A stretch of DNA of 64,000 nt from Ascaphus truei (taxonomy: Eukaryota; Chordata; Amphibia; Anura; Ascaphidae), in assembly GCA_036426205.1 (NCBI GenBank), contig CM071573.1, positions 78,075,114 through 78,139,113 of the forward strand, in the 5' to 3' direction. Under the pieces are notes generated by a model. That model was not told where the DNA came from. It saw only the letters and a program-made list of their open reading frames with translations, and searched no databases. The translations under genes and the position numbers were made by a program. Below are positions 11,301 to 20,860 of the stretch, piece by piece. Position 1 is the stretch's first letter, and each line of letters starts with the position of its first letter.

Positions 11301-14300
11301 CATTTCGAGGCATAATTGGAAGCATTCGTTGATTGATTTTGTAGGAGTAAGTTGTACTTACAGTACCATCTTTCAACTAAACTGCCAAGTGAATGAGATG
11401 GTTAAGATTCTAGTTTGTAGTTTTTGCAGCCCCAAACTCACTGGTGTTCTGAAGATAATCTTGGTACACAAATAATCTGGGAATACTATCTAGGAATACC
11501 AGATCTCCCTTAGGAGAATGAAACCCTTTAAACGTATGCCTACCGTATAACACAGAGTTTGCAGCAAAGCCTGAGTAAAAGAAGAGCATGAGCAGATGAC
11601 CTGTAGGCAGCTGTTTCAACCGTCCCATCCGTGTGAGGATGGTTACTGATCTTGCTTTGTGAATCTGGTTGTGGCTATAAACCAAGTACACAAAAAAATA
11701 ATGGTGAGAAAATAGTGACAAAAGCCCTCCACTGTTCAGCAATGATAACGGGAAGGCTATGGCCCATATTTGTTATGTGGGGGAGTAGCAACTCCAGTCC
11801 AGTCTTCCTCATCTCAGCTGAGCCTTTAAATATCAGAAATTACCTAGGCTCCTTTGCTGGCTCAAAAAACAGAACCCACCATTCACGCCTCCTCCCCCTT
11901 TTCACACCCCCTTCTCCTTAGTGTGGGCTTCTTACCCTCCACCCTACACCTTCTACGTATGGGTAGTAAAGCCACAGGTCTCAATTCACACACTTGGCAA
12001 AGAATTATGAGCACATTCACAGTCTCAGGTAGGGCCCCTAATTTACCTTGTCTCATAGTTACATAGTTACATAGTAAATGAGGTTGAAAAAAATACATAT
12101 GTCTATCGAGTTCAACTTACAGTGGCGTCCGAGCTGAGTCTTCAGCGGCCGCCACCGCAATGTGCGGGCAGATGCGGCTGTTTTTTTCCCCCCGCCGCGT
12201 GCCGCACGTCACTGATGCGCGGTCACGCGTGCCAGGGTGCGTGCGCGCGTGGCACACGTGCCCAGGGTTCCCCGAAGGTGGTGGCGGGGTAAGGGGGGAT
12301 GTGGGAAGCAGAGGGGGACCCGGGGGACCCGGAGAAGCAGGGCAGAGCAGAGGCAGAGGTCGGGAGGGGCACGAGGGGAAGGATGGGGGGAAGATGCGGC
12401 TGGCGCGCAGCCAAGTTCGGCGCCAGCCCGAAAACAGCCGCGGGACAAGACGGGTAAGTGTGAGACTGAAGCTGGTTGCAGCAGTATATTAAATTTAGAC
12501 GACAGATAATTTATCCTATATTTGTATTCACATTATATTTTATCCAGATGAAGGCAAACAAAAAAACAAAAAAAAACAGTTAAACATTATGCAATGATAC
12601 CTCATAAGGGGGAAATAAATTCCTTCCTGACTCCATATATTGGCAACAAGATTACTCCCTGGATCAACATCCGTCCCAAGTTTACTTATTAGGTATATCT
12701 CTGTATACCTTTACTCTCTAAAAAGATGTCCAACCTTTTCTGAAAGATCTTTTGTTTCTGCCATTGCACAACATACATAAATAATCCATATTGTTTGAGG
12801 TGTGAAGATGAAAGGTTAGATGAAATCACAAGAAAGGATGAATTGCAAAGTAAAAACAAACTGCAAGAATTGGAACGTGTGTATCATATTTATAAACTCA
12901 ATTAAAACAAATAAACCGGCGCCGAAAAAAAAAAAAAAAAAAATCTCCCTTCCCTTCTACATTTCAGGGGTGCATTTATATATATTAGTTGTCTAATTGT
13001 CACTATTTTTTGTAATTTTATTGCATTAGCGCTGTTCCCACTGCCCTTCCCTTTTATATATTTATAAACTCACAAAGAATGGATGCGGGAGATTTGAATC
13101 ACGGAACTTACCTTTTTTTAGGGAAGAGAGACTTTTCTCTAAAACAGCTATTTTATGTTCTAAAGTCGTAACCTGTGTGGCCACATTAACATCTACAACA
13201 AAAGAAGTAACAAACAATTTTGGGGGGTTATTAAAATGAAAACCTGTTTGCACTTTACATAAAGTAGCTAAATAACGATATATAAACCACTTGAAAAGCA
13301 GGACTCAGTAATGTTGCCCTAAAATAATGGTGAGGCTTTGCAAAGGATATTAGTCTTATTGAAATATTGCTGTGTTTTTAAAGCATCAGATGTCCGTAGC
13401 ATAATGCCATAGTGTATCCATAAATCTCAATCCATTTCATCCTTTCCTCTCTAGACTAACATGCCAGCCCTGATTATTTCTGATTATGTGTGTACAGTAT
13501 ATTGGCGTTTTCAAAATGTGGAAAAATGTGTATTGAGATCATCTGATTTATCTGCTGGGACTGCCTATGTTGATGTATTTTCTTTACCATTTTGTTTTTT
13601 GGACAGTCCCTTTTAGTTTAAGCATCCTACACTAAGCTGAAAGTCAATATTTTTATGTTATGATGTAAAACAAACCTAGCAGTGTATTTGCCTTTATTTA
13701 ATCAGTATGTGATGGAAACCTCAATTTAGAGTTGGGTAAGCAGAATTAGGAAGTTGATGCATGGTCACCTGAACGCAGCTCAGATATGCATCCATGTTAA
13801 TGCCCTTAACTACAGAATAGGTATTTGGAGCATTCGGTCGGTACTACTGTATGTCAGTAAAATAAGACCTGTTATAACCTGGATCTCCTTTTTCGCCTTT
13901 TGGTCCAGTATCTCCTTTGATACCCGGCATTCCTGGAAGACCGATTCCACCAGTGACTCCTGTCAAACCTTGTACCCCTTTTTGCCCTTGGGGTCCTGGG
14001 AATAGAATGTGGATAGAAGATCATGTATGAATCTAGTTTGTCAACTGACATCTGCTGGCTTTGTGCAGCACCAAGTGCAACACCTTTCTATGTTTTGACA
14101 CGGAATTGACTCTATTGTTACTATGCAAAGGTACACCTTGGACTTGTTATGACTGCATGTGTCATTGGATTCCCTACACAGACCCAGTCTGCACCAGCCC
14201 TTAAGATTAATATTCTTATCCTTGGGATAGTGCACATGTACTAATTTCTTCTAGTAGTTAACATGAAATATGGCAAACATTACATCAATTATATTGTCCC

Positions 14301-15113
14301 GTTGAATCTTTGTCATGCCTGCTGTGGAACATATAGTTATGTATGTTGGTTGCTTATTTTGGACTCTGAATCCTAATATCTCTTCCTGTACAGAGAAACA
14401 AAAATGTATATAATGTCTGTCATTTGGGGTTCTTAAATGTTAAGTCAAATGATTCAATCAAACTGATTTACCTGCAACTCCGTTATATCCTTTAGGTCCT
14501 TCTTTTCCTGGAGGTCCAACACCACCTCTTATACCCGGGGCCCCAGTATTCCCAGGTTGACCTACAATCGGACGATACTCTAGGTTGGTCTTCTTACCAT
14601 ATAGGTTATTATTTTAAGAGAAACTAAGATTTGTGGCTGGTATAGCACAGTGATGTCATCAAACTTGGCTGTTATAAAAGGAATCAGTCAGCACAAAAAT
14701 TCAACTAAGGCTTGGACTTACCAAATGGTGCCTTAGTTCACCATAAGACTCATTCAGTTGTGTGGACTTTGACGTATGTTAATGCTTAACTTTAACCAGT
14801 AAATGTGAACCAATTAATTAGTAGAACAAAATTATGAGGTGTACTGGAAAACATATAAAATTTTATATTACATATGCCTCAACAGTGAACATTTAATGCA
14901 TAATAGGAATATTTCTATGATGACAACCATGACACGCATCTTCTCACCTGGGTCACCTTTCAGTCCATTGGTCCCATCTCTCCCATCTCTCCCATTGAGA
15001 CCTGTAAGCCCTTGTACTACAGAGCACATGGTCGGTGTTTCTGAAACAGCCTGACAGGATAACAGCAGAACCATTCCAGCTGTGATGGTAATCGTCTGTA
15101 CGTAGTGAATCAT
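8000..15113 (-). CDS. Collectin A, SP-A-like secreted C-type lectin (5 coding exons)
   Basis: Seen: five exons (15113-14948, 14561-14472, 13995-13879, 13192-13112, 8379-8000) with GT-AG borders, all phase 1, sum to 834 nt, giving 277 residues and a TAG stop. Residues 1-24 form a signal peptide (hydrophobic core MVLLLSC). The mature start has a single Cys (C30), as in SP-A. Residues 35-124 are 30 unbroken Gly-X-Y triplets. Residues 125-151 form an alpha-helical neck ([12 protein letters not shown]). Residues 152-277 are the lectin domain, with Cys 183, 252, 267 and 275, EPN 243-245 and WND 262-264. Known of the family: collectins trimerise through the neck and bind mannose-type sugars with calcium through EPN. 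Inferred: an intact, secreted innate-immunity or surfactant lectin. The SP-A assignment rests on architecture (single N-terminal Cys, GRDGRDG near the collagen start), so orthology is uncertain. Another collagen exon could be missed because every junction has the same phase. Confidence 0.87.
9190..9560. repeat. 33-bp CCCCACCCCTACCAGCATCC minisatellite
   Basis: About eleven units of CCACCTTCCCCTCCCC plus ACCCCTACCGGCAT. The 209-residue plus-strand frame here is a repeat artefact rich in P and H. Confidence 0.9.
9600..9900. repeat. G-rich tandem repeat (GGGGCTTGGGGGTATTGTTA)
   Basis: Irregular units of about 25-35 bases with GGG runs, potential G-quadruplex sequence, adjacent to the C-rich minisatellite. 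Confidence 0.8.
10325..10515 (+). repeat. Dispersed LTR-like fragment
   Basis: Starts TGTTAGGGACCC and matches 41478-41680 closely (GAGATGTGGTCTGCCATG, GGCACTGTACCGTGTATAA, TGTGCACTGAGCTC). Confidence 0.6.
10520..10750. repeat. TA-rich tract with ATAGATAT variants
   Basis: About 230 bases almost entirely of A and T in alternating runs. Confidence 0.85.
12053..12790 (-). mobile_element. CR1-like LINE 3' end, split by a GC-rich insertion
   Basis: 12053-12119 (ACATAGTTACATAG tail, GAGGTTGAAAAAA, GAGTTCAAC) and 12483-12790 are the 3' end of the LINE family also at 20005-20860 and 36905-37130, here antisense. A 363-bp CpG-rich block separates them. Confidence 0.7.
12120..12482. mobile_element. 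GC-rich non-autonomous insertion in a LINE tail
   Basis: Begins CAGTGGCGTCCGAGCTGAG and ends GAAGCTGGTTGCAG with loosely inverted ends (GCGGCTGTTTT near one, AAAACAGCCGC near the other). Alignment to the uninterrupted copy at 36960 shows it is an insertion. Its open frames have no recognisable motif. Confidence 0.5.
12901..13057. mobile_element. 157-bp PLE-related short element
   Basis: Bounded by an exact 15-bp duplication, ATATTTATAAACTCA (12886-12900, 13058-13072). Near one end it has AATAAACCGGCGCCGAAAAA, matching ATAAACCGGCGCCAAAAA at the end of the PLE at 29926. It lies in intron 4 of collectin A, 39 bases past the neck-exon donor. Confidence 0.72.
13112..13192 (-). CDS. Collectin A exon 4: coiled-coil neck
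   Basis: 81 nt between a TTTTGTTGTAG acceptor and a GTAAGT donor. The codon split with exon 3 makes Asp (residue 125). The peptide has heptad-spaced V, L, I, L and L and contains [17 protein letters not shown], the helix that trimerises collectins. A 157-bp PLE-related insertion lies only 39 bases past the donor. Confidence 0.82.
13879..13995 (-). CDS. Collectin A exon 3: collagen
   Basis: 117 nt encode thirteen uninterrupted Gly-X-Y triplets, ending [12 protein letters not shown]. The acceptor is TTCCCAG. The donor is GTTATA, a GT donor with a weak +3 to +5. 117 nt is the commonest collagen exon size in the SP-D/conglutinin group and matches exon 2 of collectin C. Confidence 0.87.
14472..14561 (-). 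CDS. Collectin A exon 2: collagen
   Basis: 90 nt encode ten Gly-X-Y triplets ([30 protein letters not shown]). A TAG acceptor and GTAAAT donor bound it. The exon splits a Gly codon at its 5' edge, as collectin collagen exons do. GKEGPKGYN offers typical lysine hydroxylation sites. Confidence 0.88.
14948..15113 (-). CDS. Collectin A coding exon 1: signal peptide, Cys, collagen start
   Basis: The ATG at 15113-15111 opens 55 codons plus one base: signal peptide, the mature start ETPTMC, then seven Gly-X-Y triplets ending GLKGDP. The donor is CCAG|GTGAG. M14 would be an alternative start that leaves a shorter signal peptide; M1 is preferred because the duplicate at 22862 conserves MIHY. A good acceptor (TCTCTCCTAG) just upstream puts the exon border at 15129, so a non-coding 5' exon is likely. 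Confidence 0.87.
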
Positions 15114-15404
15114 GACTGATGTGGGAGTCCTAGGAGAGAAATGATCAATCTTACTTATCCAACCCTTTATCATGTTCCAATAATGCCCAAAATATTTTAT
15201 CAGCGTCCTCTAGTTGTCGATTTATCTTGAGTAGCTAATTTTCTACTTCCGAAGCTGCACATGAAGTTGAATAAAATGCACCGGGGAAGTGTTTAGAAAT
15301 CCTGGTAATTTAGATATAGTGATTACCACATGGGGCTTTCCTCTAGTCAACTCCAAATGGAAACAGACTGTAGCAAGGCAATCAATTGAAGCAGAACGTA
15401 ACTC

Positions 15405-15412
15405 TTTTTATA
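15405..15412 (-). promoter_or_regulatory. TATA box of collectin A
   Basis: TATAAAAA on the minus strand, about 290 bases upstream of the start codon, in a block conserved with the duplicate (TATAAAT at 23305-23299). Transcription would begin near 15380. A 5' non-coding exon would then splice to the acceptor at 15130. Start site and splice are inferred. Confidence 0.5.
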
Positions 15413-15445
15413 TGAGAGAATATCGATTACTTGGAAATATCTTGA

Positions 15446-15458
15446 TGAACTTTGATCC
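15446..15458 (-). promoter_or_regulatory. DR1-type nuclear-receptor site upstream of collectin A
   Basis: GGATCAAAGTTCA reads as two AGGTCA-like half sites one base apart, the pattern bound by HNF4, PPAR/RXR or COUP-TF. It lies about 35 bases upstream of the TATA box. The copy upstream of pseudogene B (23351-23339, AGATCAAAGTTCA) keeps it. Binding is inferred; HNF4 would fit hepatic or epithelial expression. Confidence 0.4.
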
Positions 15459-15989
15459 ACTCCAAGAAGGCCACTGACAAACCCGGTGAAGGTCCAAATG
15501 AATGGGAACGTTATGTACATTGTGAAATAGTTTTCAGCAAGCATCAGTCTTGTCATTTTATGTCGCACTATTTTTGCATGGGACAGCTTCTTCGTGATTT
15601 ATGCTGGGGAGGTTCATCACTTTCTCTGGTCCTTGTTGAACCTAATGTAGAGGTTCTCAATAAATTAAATGATGCCACCTTCAGTGATAGGTGCATCTTT
15701 CAGCAAGTCACTTTGTCTAAGATAATTTGTGGTTCTGTTTCTGGTACAAAATGAAGATTGCAAGCTTTCTAGACTAGGATTCAGATAGCTTCATGACGTC
15801 AGCTCCTGCTCATTACCAACAAATGCCTTTGTACAATGTAATGAACAAAATATTGCATTTTTAATTAAGGACACGGGAATTTAATGAGTAAAATAAGCAG
15901 ATGGTTTTCAAGTGCAATGTAAATGGAAGCTATTTCCCAAATTCACATAAAATTATATTTCTACTTACAGTACACAGTTATTATCAGTT

Positions 15990-16072
15990 CATTAGTTAGT
16001 CTCAATGAACACCTCATCACAGTTTTCCCGTAAGCTGCCATTGAGTTCCCCTTGACACCAGTTTGTGTATGT
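15990..16072 (-). pseudogene. Collectin B lectin exon, 3' part
   Basis: Resumes with TYTNW, then QGELNGSLRENCDEV and an in-frame TAA. Past the stop a degraded remnant can be aligned to the NIIVC end of collectin A. The key sugar ligand triplet has become GEL. Confidence 0.8.
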
Positions 16073-16809
16073 CAAGGATGGTTCTGGGGAAGAGCAGATT
16101 CGTTGCAGGTTGTGATACCTTTTAGTGCAGAGGTGGCCAACACTAGACCTCAAGGGACACCAACAGGTCAGGGTTTCAAGATATCCCTGCTTCAGTAAAG
16201 GTTTCTCCAGGGCCAGTGCAAAGGTTTCATACGCCCTATACGAAACTTGAAATTTGTGCCTCAGTTGTATTCTTTGCTTGGAGGTGAGGAGGAGTGCAGG
16301 ATGATAATGTGGTATATGTAAAAGAAAATAAACATATATAGTGCAGACTGTAATCATTGATAGTGTTCCTTATAATCTGTAAGAATAGAACTCACAAAAA
16401 CCGTCGTATAATATCACATGTCAGAGATCCATCTCTCTCTGACTGGAGCCCTTTCAGCCGCAAATGCCAGGATATCCCACAATAGGTGAGTATGGTATAT
16501 ATGTAAAGAAAAAACCACAATAGTGCATACTATTCGAACCAAGTATATTAAAAGATCATCACGAGTAATATGAACTCACATTTTCCATACAATAATCAGG
16601 TAGGGGAGAGAACCGCCGATAGATCTGGAGGACAGTTGCAAGCAGCTTTCCAGCGTCTCACTCACTCCTCGCTGTGGGCTTCCGCGTGCGTCACTGCCGT
16701 CGCGTCACTTCCGCTACCGCGTCACAGCTGAGGGCGGAAGTTCAATCTAGGTCTAGTGCCAACTCTGATCTTGCCAGTCCCTCCAATTGTAGGTTCTCTG
16801 CTTCAACTC

Positions 16810-16840
16810 AACGCGTTTCGCTAATTGCTTCGTCAGGACC
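16810..16840 (-). ncRNA. Hammerhead-ribozyme-like motif, weak stems
   Basis: Minus strand: CTGACGA (16836-16830), an extra A, a two-base stem II, GAAAC, GCG, then UU. All core bases match CUGANGA and GAAA, but stem I (2 bp) and stem II (2 bp) are short. Likely derived from an active ancestor. Confidence 0.5.
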
Positions 16841-17271
16841 TAGATTGAACTTCCGCCCTCAGCTGTGACGCGGTAGCAGAAGTGACGCGACGGCAGTGAC
16901 GCACGCGGAAGCACACAGCGAGGAGTGAGTGAGACGCTGGAAAGCTGCTTGCAACTGTCCTCCAGATCTATCGGCGGTTCTCTCCCCTACCTGATTATTG
17001 TATGGAAAATGTGAGTTCATATTACTCGTGATGATCTTTTAATATACTTGGTTCGAATAGTATGCACTATTGTGGTTTTTTCTTTACATATATACCATAC
17101 TCACCTATTGTGGGATATCCTGGCATTTGCGGCTGAAAGGGCTCCAGTCAGAGAGAGATGGATCTCTGACATGTGATATTATACGACGGTTTTTGTGAGT
17201 TCTATTCTTACAGATTATAAAGAACACTATCAGTGATTACAGTCTGCACTATATATGTTTATTTTCTTTTA

Positions 17272-17668
17272 CTGCACCGACACACTTTATTCGAGCAAAT
17301 ACCCGGTATGTACCTGGCAGATACCTGGAATGCGCCGCTCCTCACCTCTGACAAGCCCCGTTGCATTTGCCTTACCAGCCTGGGTTCATGCCTGGCTGAT
17401 GGGCGGCTGATCTGTTAAATGATAATGATTAGGATTTAATAGGCTGCAATGCTTCGCGTGTCTACCAGATGGCATAAATTCATGAATTGTAATGCAGTAT
17501 ATATATATATACTGTGCAGTATTGCAGCCAGCGGGAATAAAATGCTTCAATCCCTGCTTGGAAAATAACTCAATGCACTCGGGCAGAAAACAGTCACAAA
17601 CCTCAATACACCCGGGTATACCCGAATTCGTGGGACTAGCCAAGCTCGAATAAAGTGTGTCGCCAGTG
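17272..17668. mobile_element. Tc1-like MITE with CACTGGCGACACAC ends
   Basis: 397 bp, inverted ends CTGCACCGACACAC and the complement of CACTGGCGACACAC, both continuing TTTATTCGAGC. TA flanks it (17270-17271, 17669-17670), and removal restores the fold-back arm exactly. The same family occurs at 50252-50611. Confidence 0.82.
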
Positions 17669-18348
17669 TACATATACCACGTTATCATCCTGCGCTCCTC
17701 CTCACCTCCAAGCAAAGAAAACTCCATATCCTGGGATTTGGAACTGTCCCACCAGAGGAAGTTGAGCTGCTTTACACACTTTTTTATTACTTATTCACTA
17801 TTTGGTGTAAGGTGTATTTGTGTATATTTATGTGTTCCACTTATAACACTATCTAATCATTATCACTTGGGAAGCGCCCAGTCCATCCTTCACTCCCCCT
17901 TCCCCTTTTTTTAGTCACTCAGTTGTATTCTGCCTTTCCTGTGCCGGCTGCCCTGCTTCTCTTTTTAAAATTGAACGTCAAATGATGCCGCAGACATCAC
18001 AACCGACATCACTCGGCATTGCATACCATGGTAACGATGATATGACGCTGTATTCTGAAGGAGCAATAGGGTGGCAAGCATAGGCGGCAGACACAGGCAA
18101 GTGCCTACGAGCACTAAGGGCATAGCTATCGGGGCTGCAGGGGGTGCGATTATTATTAATGCCCCCCTAGGAACTTTGCGCCCTAGGTGACCGCCTAGGT
18201 TTGCCTAATAGACGGACCGGCCCTGGGTGTCTCAATCAGTGGCTCAATCTTTGACTGAGCCACTGATTGAGCCACCTGTGCTGAAGCAGGGATATCCTGA
18301 AAACCTGACCTGTTTGTGGCCCTTGAGGACTGGAGTTGGCCACCCCTG

Positions 18349-18604
18349 GTGTATGTGATCTTACTCCCAGTATGACCCAAAAAGTTACCTTCAACCCCAA
18401 AGTCACCTATGCCCAGGTAGGCCTTTTTATTTGCTGATTTTACCGTCTGATAGATAATAGAATCGTCATCTCCGCTCAGCGGTACAGGTGAAGTTCCACC
18501 ACCTCTCCAACAGACATCTTCAGCAGGGGGAAAATCACCCTCCTTTCCATTCGTGGCATAGAATGTATCCCCAGCCGTCATCACGCCACTTACGAAAAGT
18601 AAAA
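18349..18604 (-). pseudogene. Collectin B lectin exon, 5' part
   Basis: 256 nt align throughout with the first two thirds of the collectin A lectin exon: GDTFYATNGKEGDF, the Cys of EDVC, and LGIGDFGVEGNF. It stops at KITYT where the hAT-type insertion begins at 18348. The last eight bases (18349-18356) are repeated at the far end of the insertion. Confidence 0.88.
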
Positions 18605-20004
18605 CTATTAGAAAACAAAAATGGTATTATTCTGAAGCAAAAATAAATCTGCCATTTGGCTAAAATACGCAAAAAAAATTGTAATTTTTACCAAATGATT
18701 TTTCATTAACATCATCTATTGCATTGTAAATGAAAGTACTCGATTGTAAGTGAGGGTAATGTATGGATGTCTTGTGTATAATGTCCAATCTTTAAACTCC
18801 TGCAGAGCAATCTCTAATGTGTTGTACTGCATGAAGGTGTAATGTTGGCGAGAATAAATTCCTTTCTGATGTCCAAATATAAAGAATAAGAAGAAACCTA
18901 TATAAAATTAATACATTTTCATACGTTCTTTTTGTTCTAACAAAATAAACTACATTTTGTTGAAGAACCTTAGCGAGATTGTGTGCGGCGGGCGCAGGGT
19001 TTACAGAGGTCCCACGCGCTTCCCCAAGGCACTTAAATTAAATGCCGGGGTGTCAGCCGAGTCCCCTGCAAACTTCCCTTATCTTGGTTCAGACGTCTTC
19101 TGGAGACGTGTCGCCATTGCAACGCGGCATCACATGGCGCCTCGGGGGTCATGTGACGTCGTGTTGCTATGGCAATGTGACATCCTGACGCCCAGAATGC
19201 CGGAACCAAGGTAATGGCGCGGAATGGGGGACAGCCGGCAGGGCGCAGGAAAAAAAGATTGCACTTCCCTGGCCTACACATAATAACAATAACTACATTT
19301 GCCTTTGAGCATGAGATTTAATTAACTGCATGTAAATTCCATCCCTGAATTTGTAGTTACTGCTGTAAAATTTGGTAACCACGGTAACTGTTCTGGTCCA
19401 AGCACACCCTGAGAGATGAGTAGGGACAGGCAGGTTAGCTCAATCCCATATATCAAGCAAGGGAACCTTCTTACTTGCTGAAGTGTTTATTTGCGGCAAC
19501 AACATACAAATAAAAAGGGGGGGGGGAAAGTACTGGGGGAGCACTGGGGCATGAGAGCAATGGAGGGGAAGGGGAGCTATGGGGGAAGTGGGATAAATGC
19601 AAGATATAGGGATAGGTACAAATCAGTAACTTTACCAGGATAGGAGAGATGACTGCTCAGGATGGCTGCTGGTACTATAAGACAGCATGCTGGTCTGGAC
19701 TGATGAGAAATTTACTGGTACAAAACCACTTGGCAAGGGGAGGGGGAGCAGTCCCTACTGGTAAAAGGCAGGGGTGTTGCCAAGGCAACTGGCTGAAGCC
19801 AAGAAACCCACAACGGGTAGCAACATTGTAGCAACTGCTAGGCTAAGGAGTGCTGGCAGCCTTAGGATAGAGAAATCACACAATCCTGTTCCAGGACAGT
19901 AACAAACAACACTGGACAACAACAACCTGTAGCTTTACTTTGACATTAAGGTGGCCGTGATAATTATTCCTTGCGCTATAGGTTTTTTCACGATATTCAC
20001 AATG
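18605..20004. other. Former introns of collectin B, now repeats
   Basis: No collagen or neck exon could be found. 18960-19260 is a GC-rich repeat (CCATGTGACGTC-type inverted parts); 19390-19900 is unique-looking DNA with a G tract at 19518. Confidence 0.45.
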
Positions 20005-20860
20005 TCAGATCTTATCTTGCATTAAATGGGGTATGGATGGAAGGGAAGTAAACAGAATTATGCTACTGTATAAAGCATTAGCAGGACCACACCTTGAATA
20101 TGGAGTACAGTTTTGGGCACCACTCCATAAAAAAGACATTATGGAACTAGAAAAAGTGCAGAGAAGAGCCACCAAATGAATAAAGGGGATGGACAATATA
20201 ACTTATGAGGAGAGGCTAGCTAAATTAGATTTATTTACATTACAAAAGAGGCTTCTAAGAGGGCATATACTGTAACTGTATATGAATATATTCAGGGTCA
20301 ATATAAGGAGCTTTCAAAAGAACTATTCATCCCCAAGACACTACAAACGACTCAGGGTCATCCCTTAAGGTCAGAGGAAAGGAGATTTCACCAGCAACAC
20401 AGGAAAGGGTTCTTTACAGTAAGGGCAGTTACAGTGTGAGATTCATTACCCATGGAGACTGTGATGGCAGATACAATAAATTTGTTCAAAAAAAGGTTGG
20501 ACATCTTTTTAGAAAGGAAAGGTATACAGGGATATACCAAATAAGTATACATAGGAAGGATGTTGATCCAGGGAGTAACCTGATTGCCAATATTGGAGTT
20601 TGGAAGGCATTTATTTTTTCCCATATGAGACATAATTGAATAATTGGATACATTTTCAATGTTTGCCTTCCTCTGGGTCAATATACTGTAAATACAAATA
20701 TAGGATAAGTATCTGTCATCTTATTTTAACACAGGTTGAACTCGGACATTTCTATTTTTTCAACCTCATCTACTATGTAACTATGTAATTATTTAACTAT
20801 GTAACTATGTAACTATGTAATTATGTAACTATGTAACTATGTAACTATGTAACTATGTTC
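20005..20860 (+). mobile_element. CR1-like LINE, 3' part
   Basis: Translation shows the reverse transcriptase C-terminal region, LYKALAGPHLEYGVQFWAPL and LEKVQRRATK, with stops. The 3' end is TTTTTCAACCTCATCTACTA followed by an (ACTATGTA)n tail at 20775-20857. Confidence 0.8.

Larger units (their letters stand above)
16274..17917. mobile_element. PLE-like fold-back element with hammerhead motif in the loop
   Basis: Exact 14-bp flanking duplication CTCAGTTGTATTCT (16260-16273, 17918-17931). Two arms of about 480 bp (16274-16753; 16837-17270 continued at 17671-17715) are near-identical inverted copies around an 83-bp centre with GAAACGCGT on the minus strand. The right arm is interrupted by a Tc1-like MITE. 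Confidence 0.78.
16208..18225. mobile_element. Second hAT-like element, inside the palindromic MITE
   Basis: Ends CAGGGCCAGTG and the complement of CAGGGCCGGTC; flanked by GGTTTCTC (16200-16207) and GGTGTCTC (18226-18233), an 8-bp duplication with one mismatch. No transposase is visible. It was itself invaded by the fold-back at 16274. Confidence 0.75.
16073..18348. mobile_element. Nested insertion block in the collectin B lectin exon (outer hAT)
   Basis: The block is flanked by GTGTATGT at 16065-16072 and 18349-18356, an exact 8-bp hAT-type duplication lying inside the lectin codons. The right end is CCACCCCTG; the left end starts CAAGGATGG. The CAGGGGTGGCCAACTCCAG-type palindromic MITE forms 16127-16199 and 18226-18348, itself split by a second hAT. 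Confidence 0.82.

Noticed and set aside
12160..12509. Overlapping frames in a CpG-rich block, possible CpG-island gene
   Set aside because: Block is an insertion in a LINE tail; no conserved motif or splice structure.
13300..13870. Additional collagen exon between exons 3 and 4 of collectin A
   Set aside because: No Gly-X-Y register found on the minus strand, and the five-exon model is already in frame.
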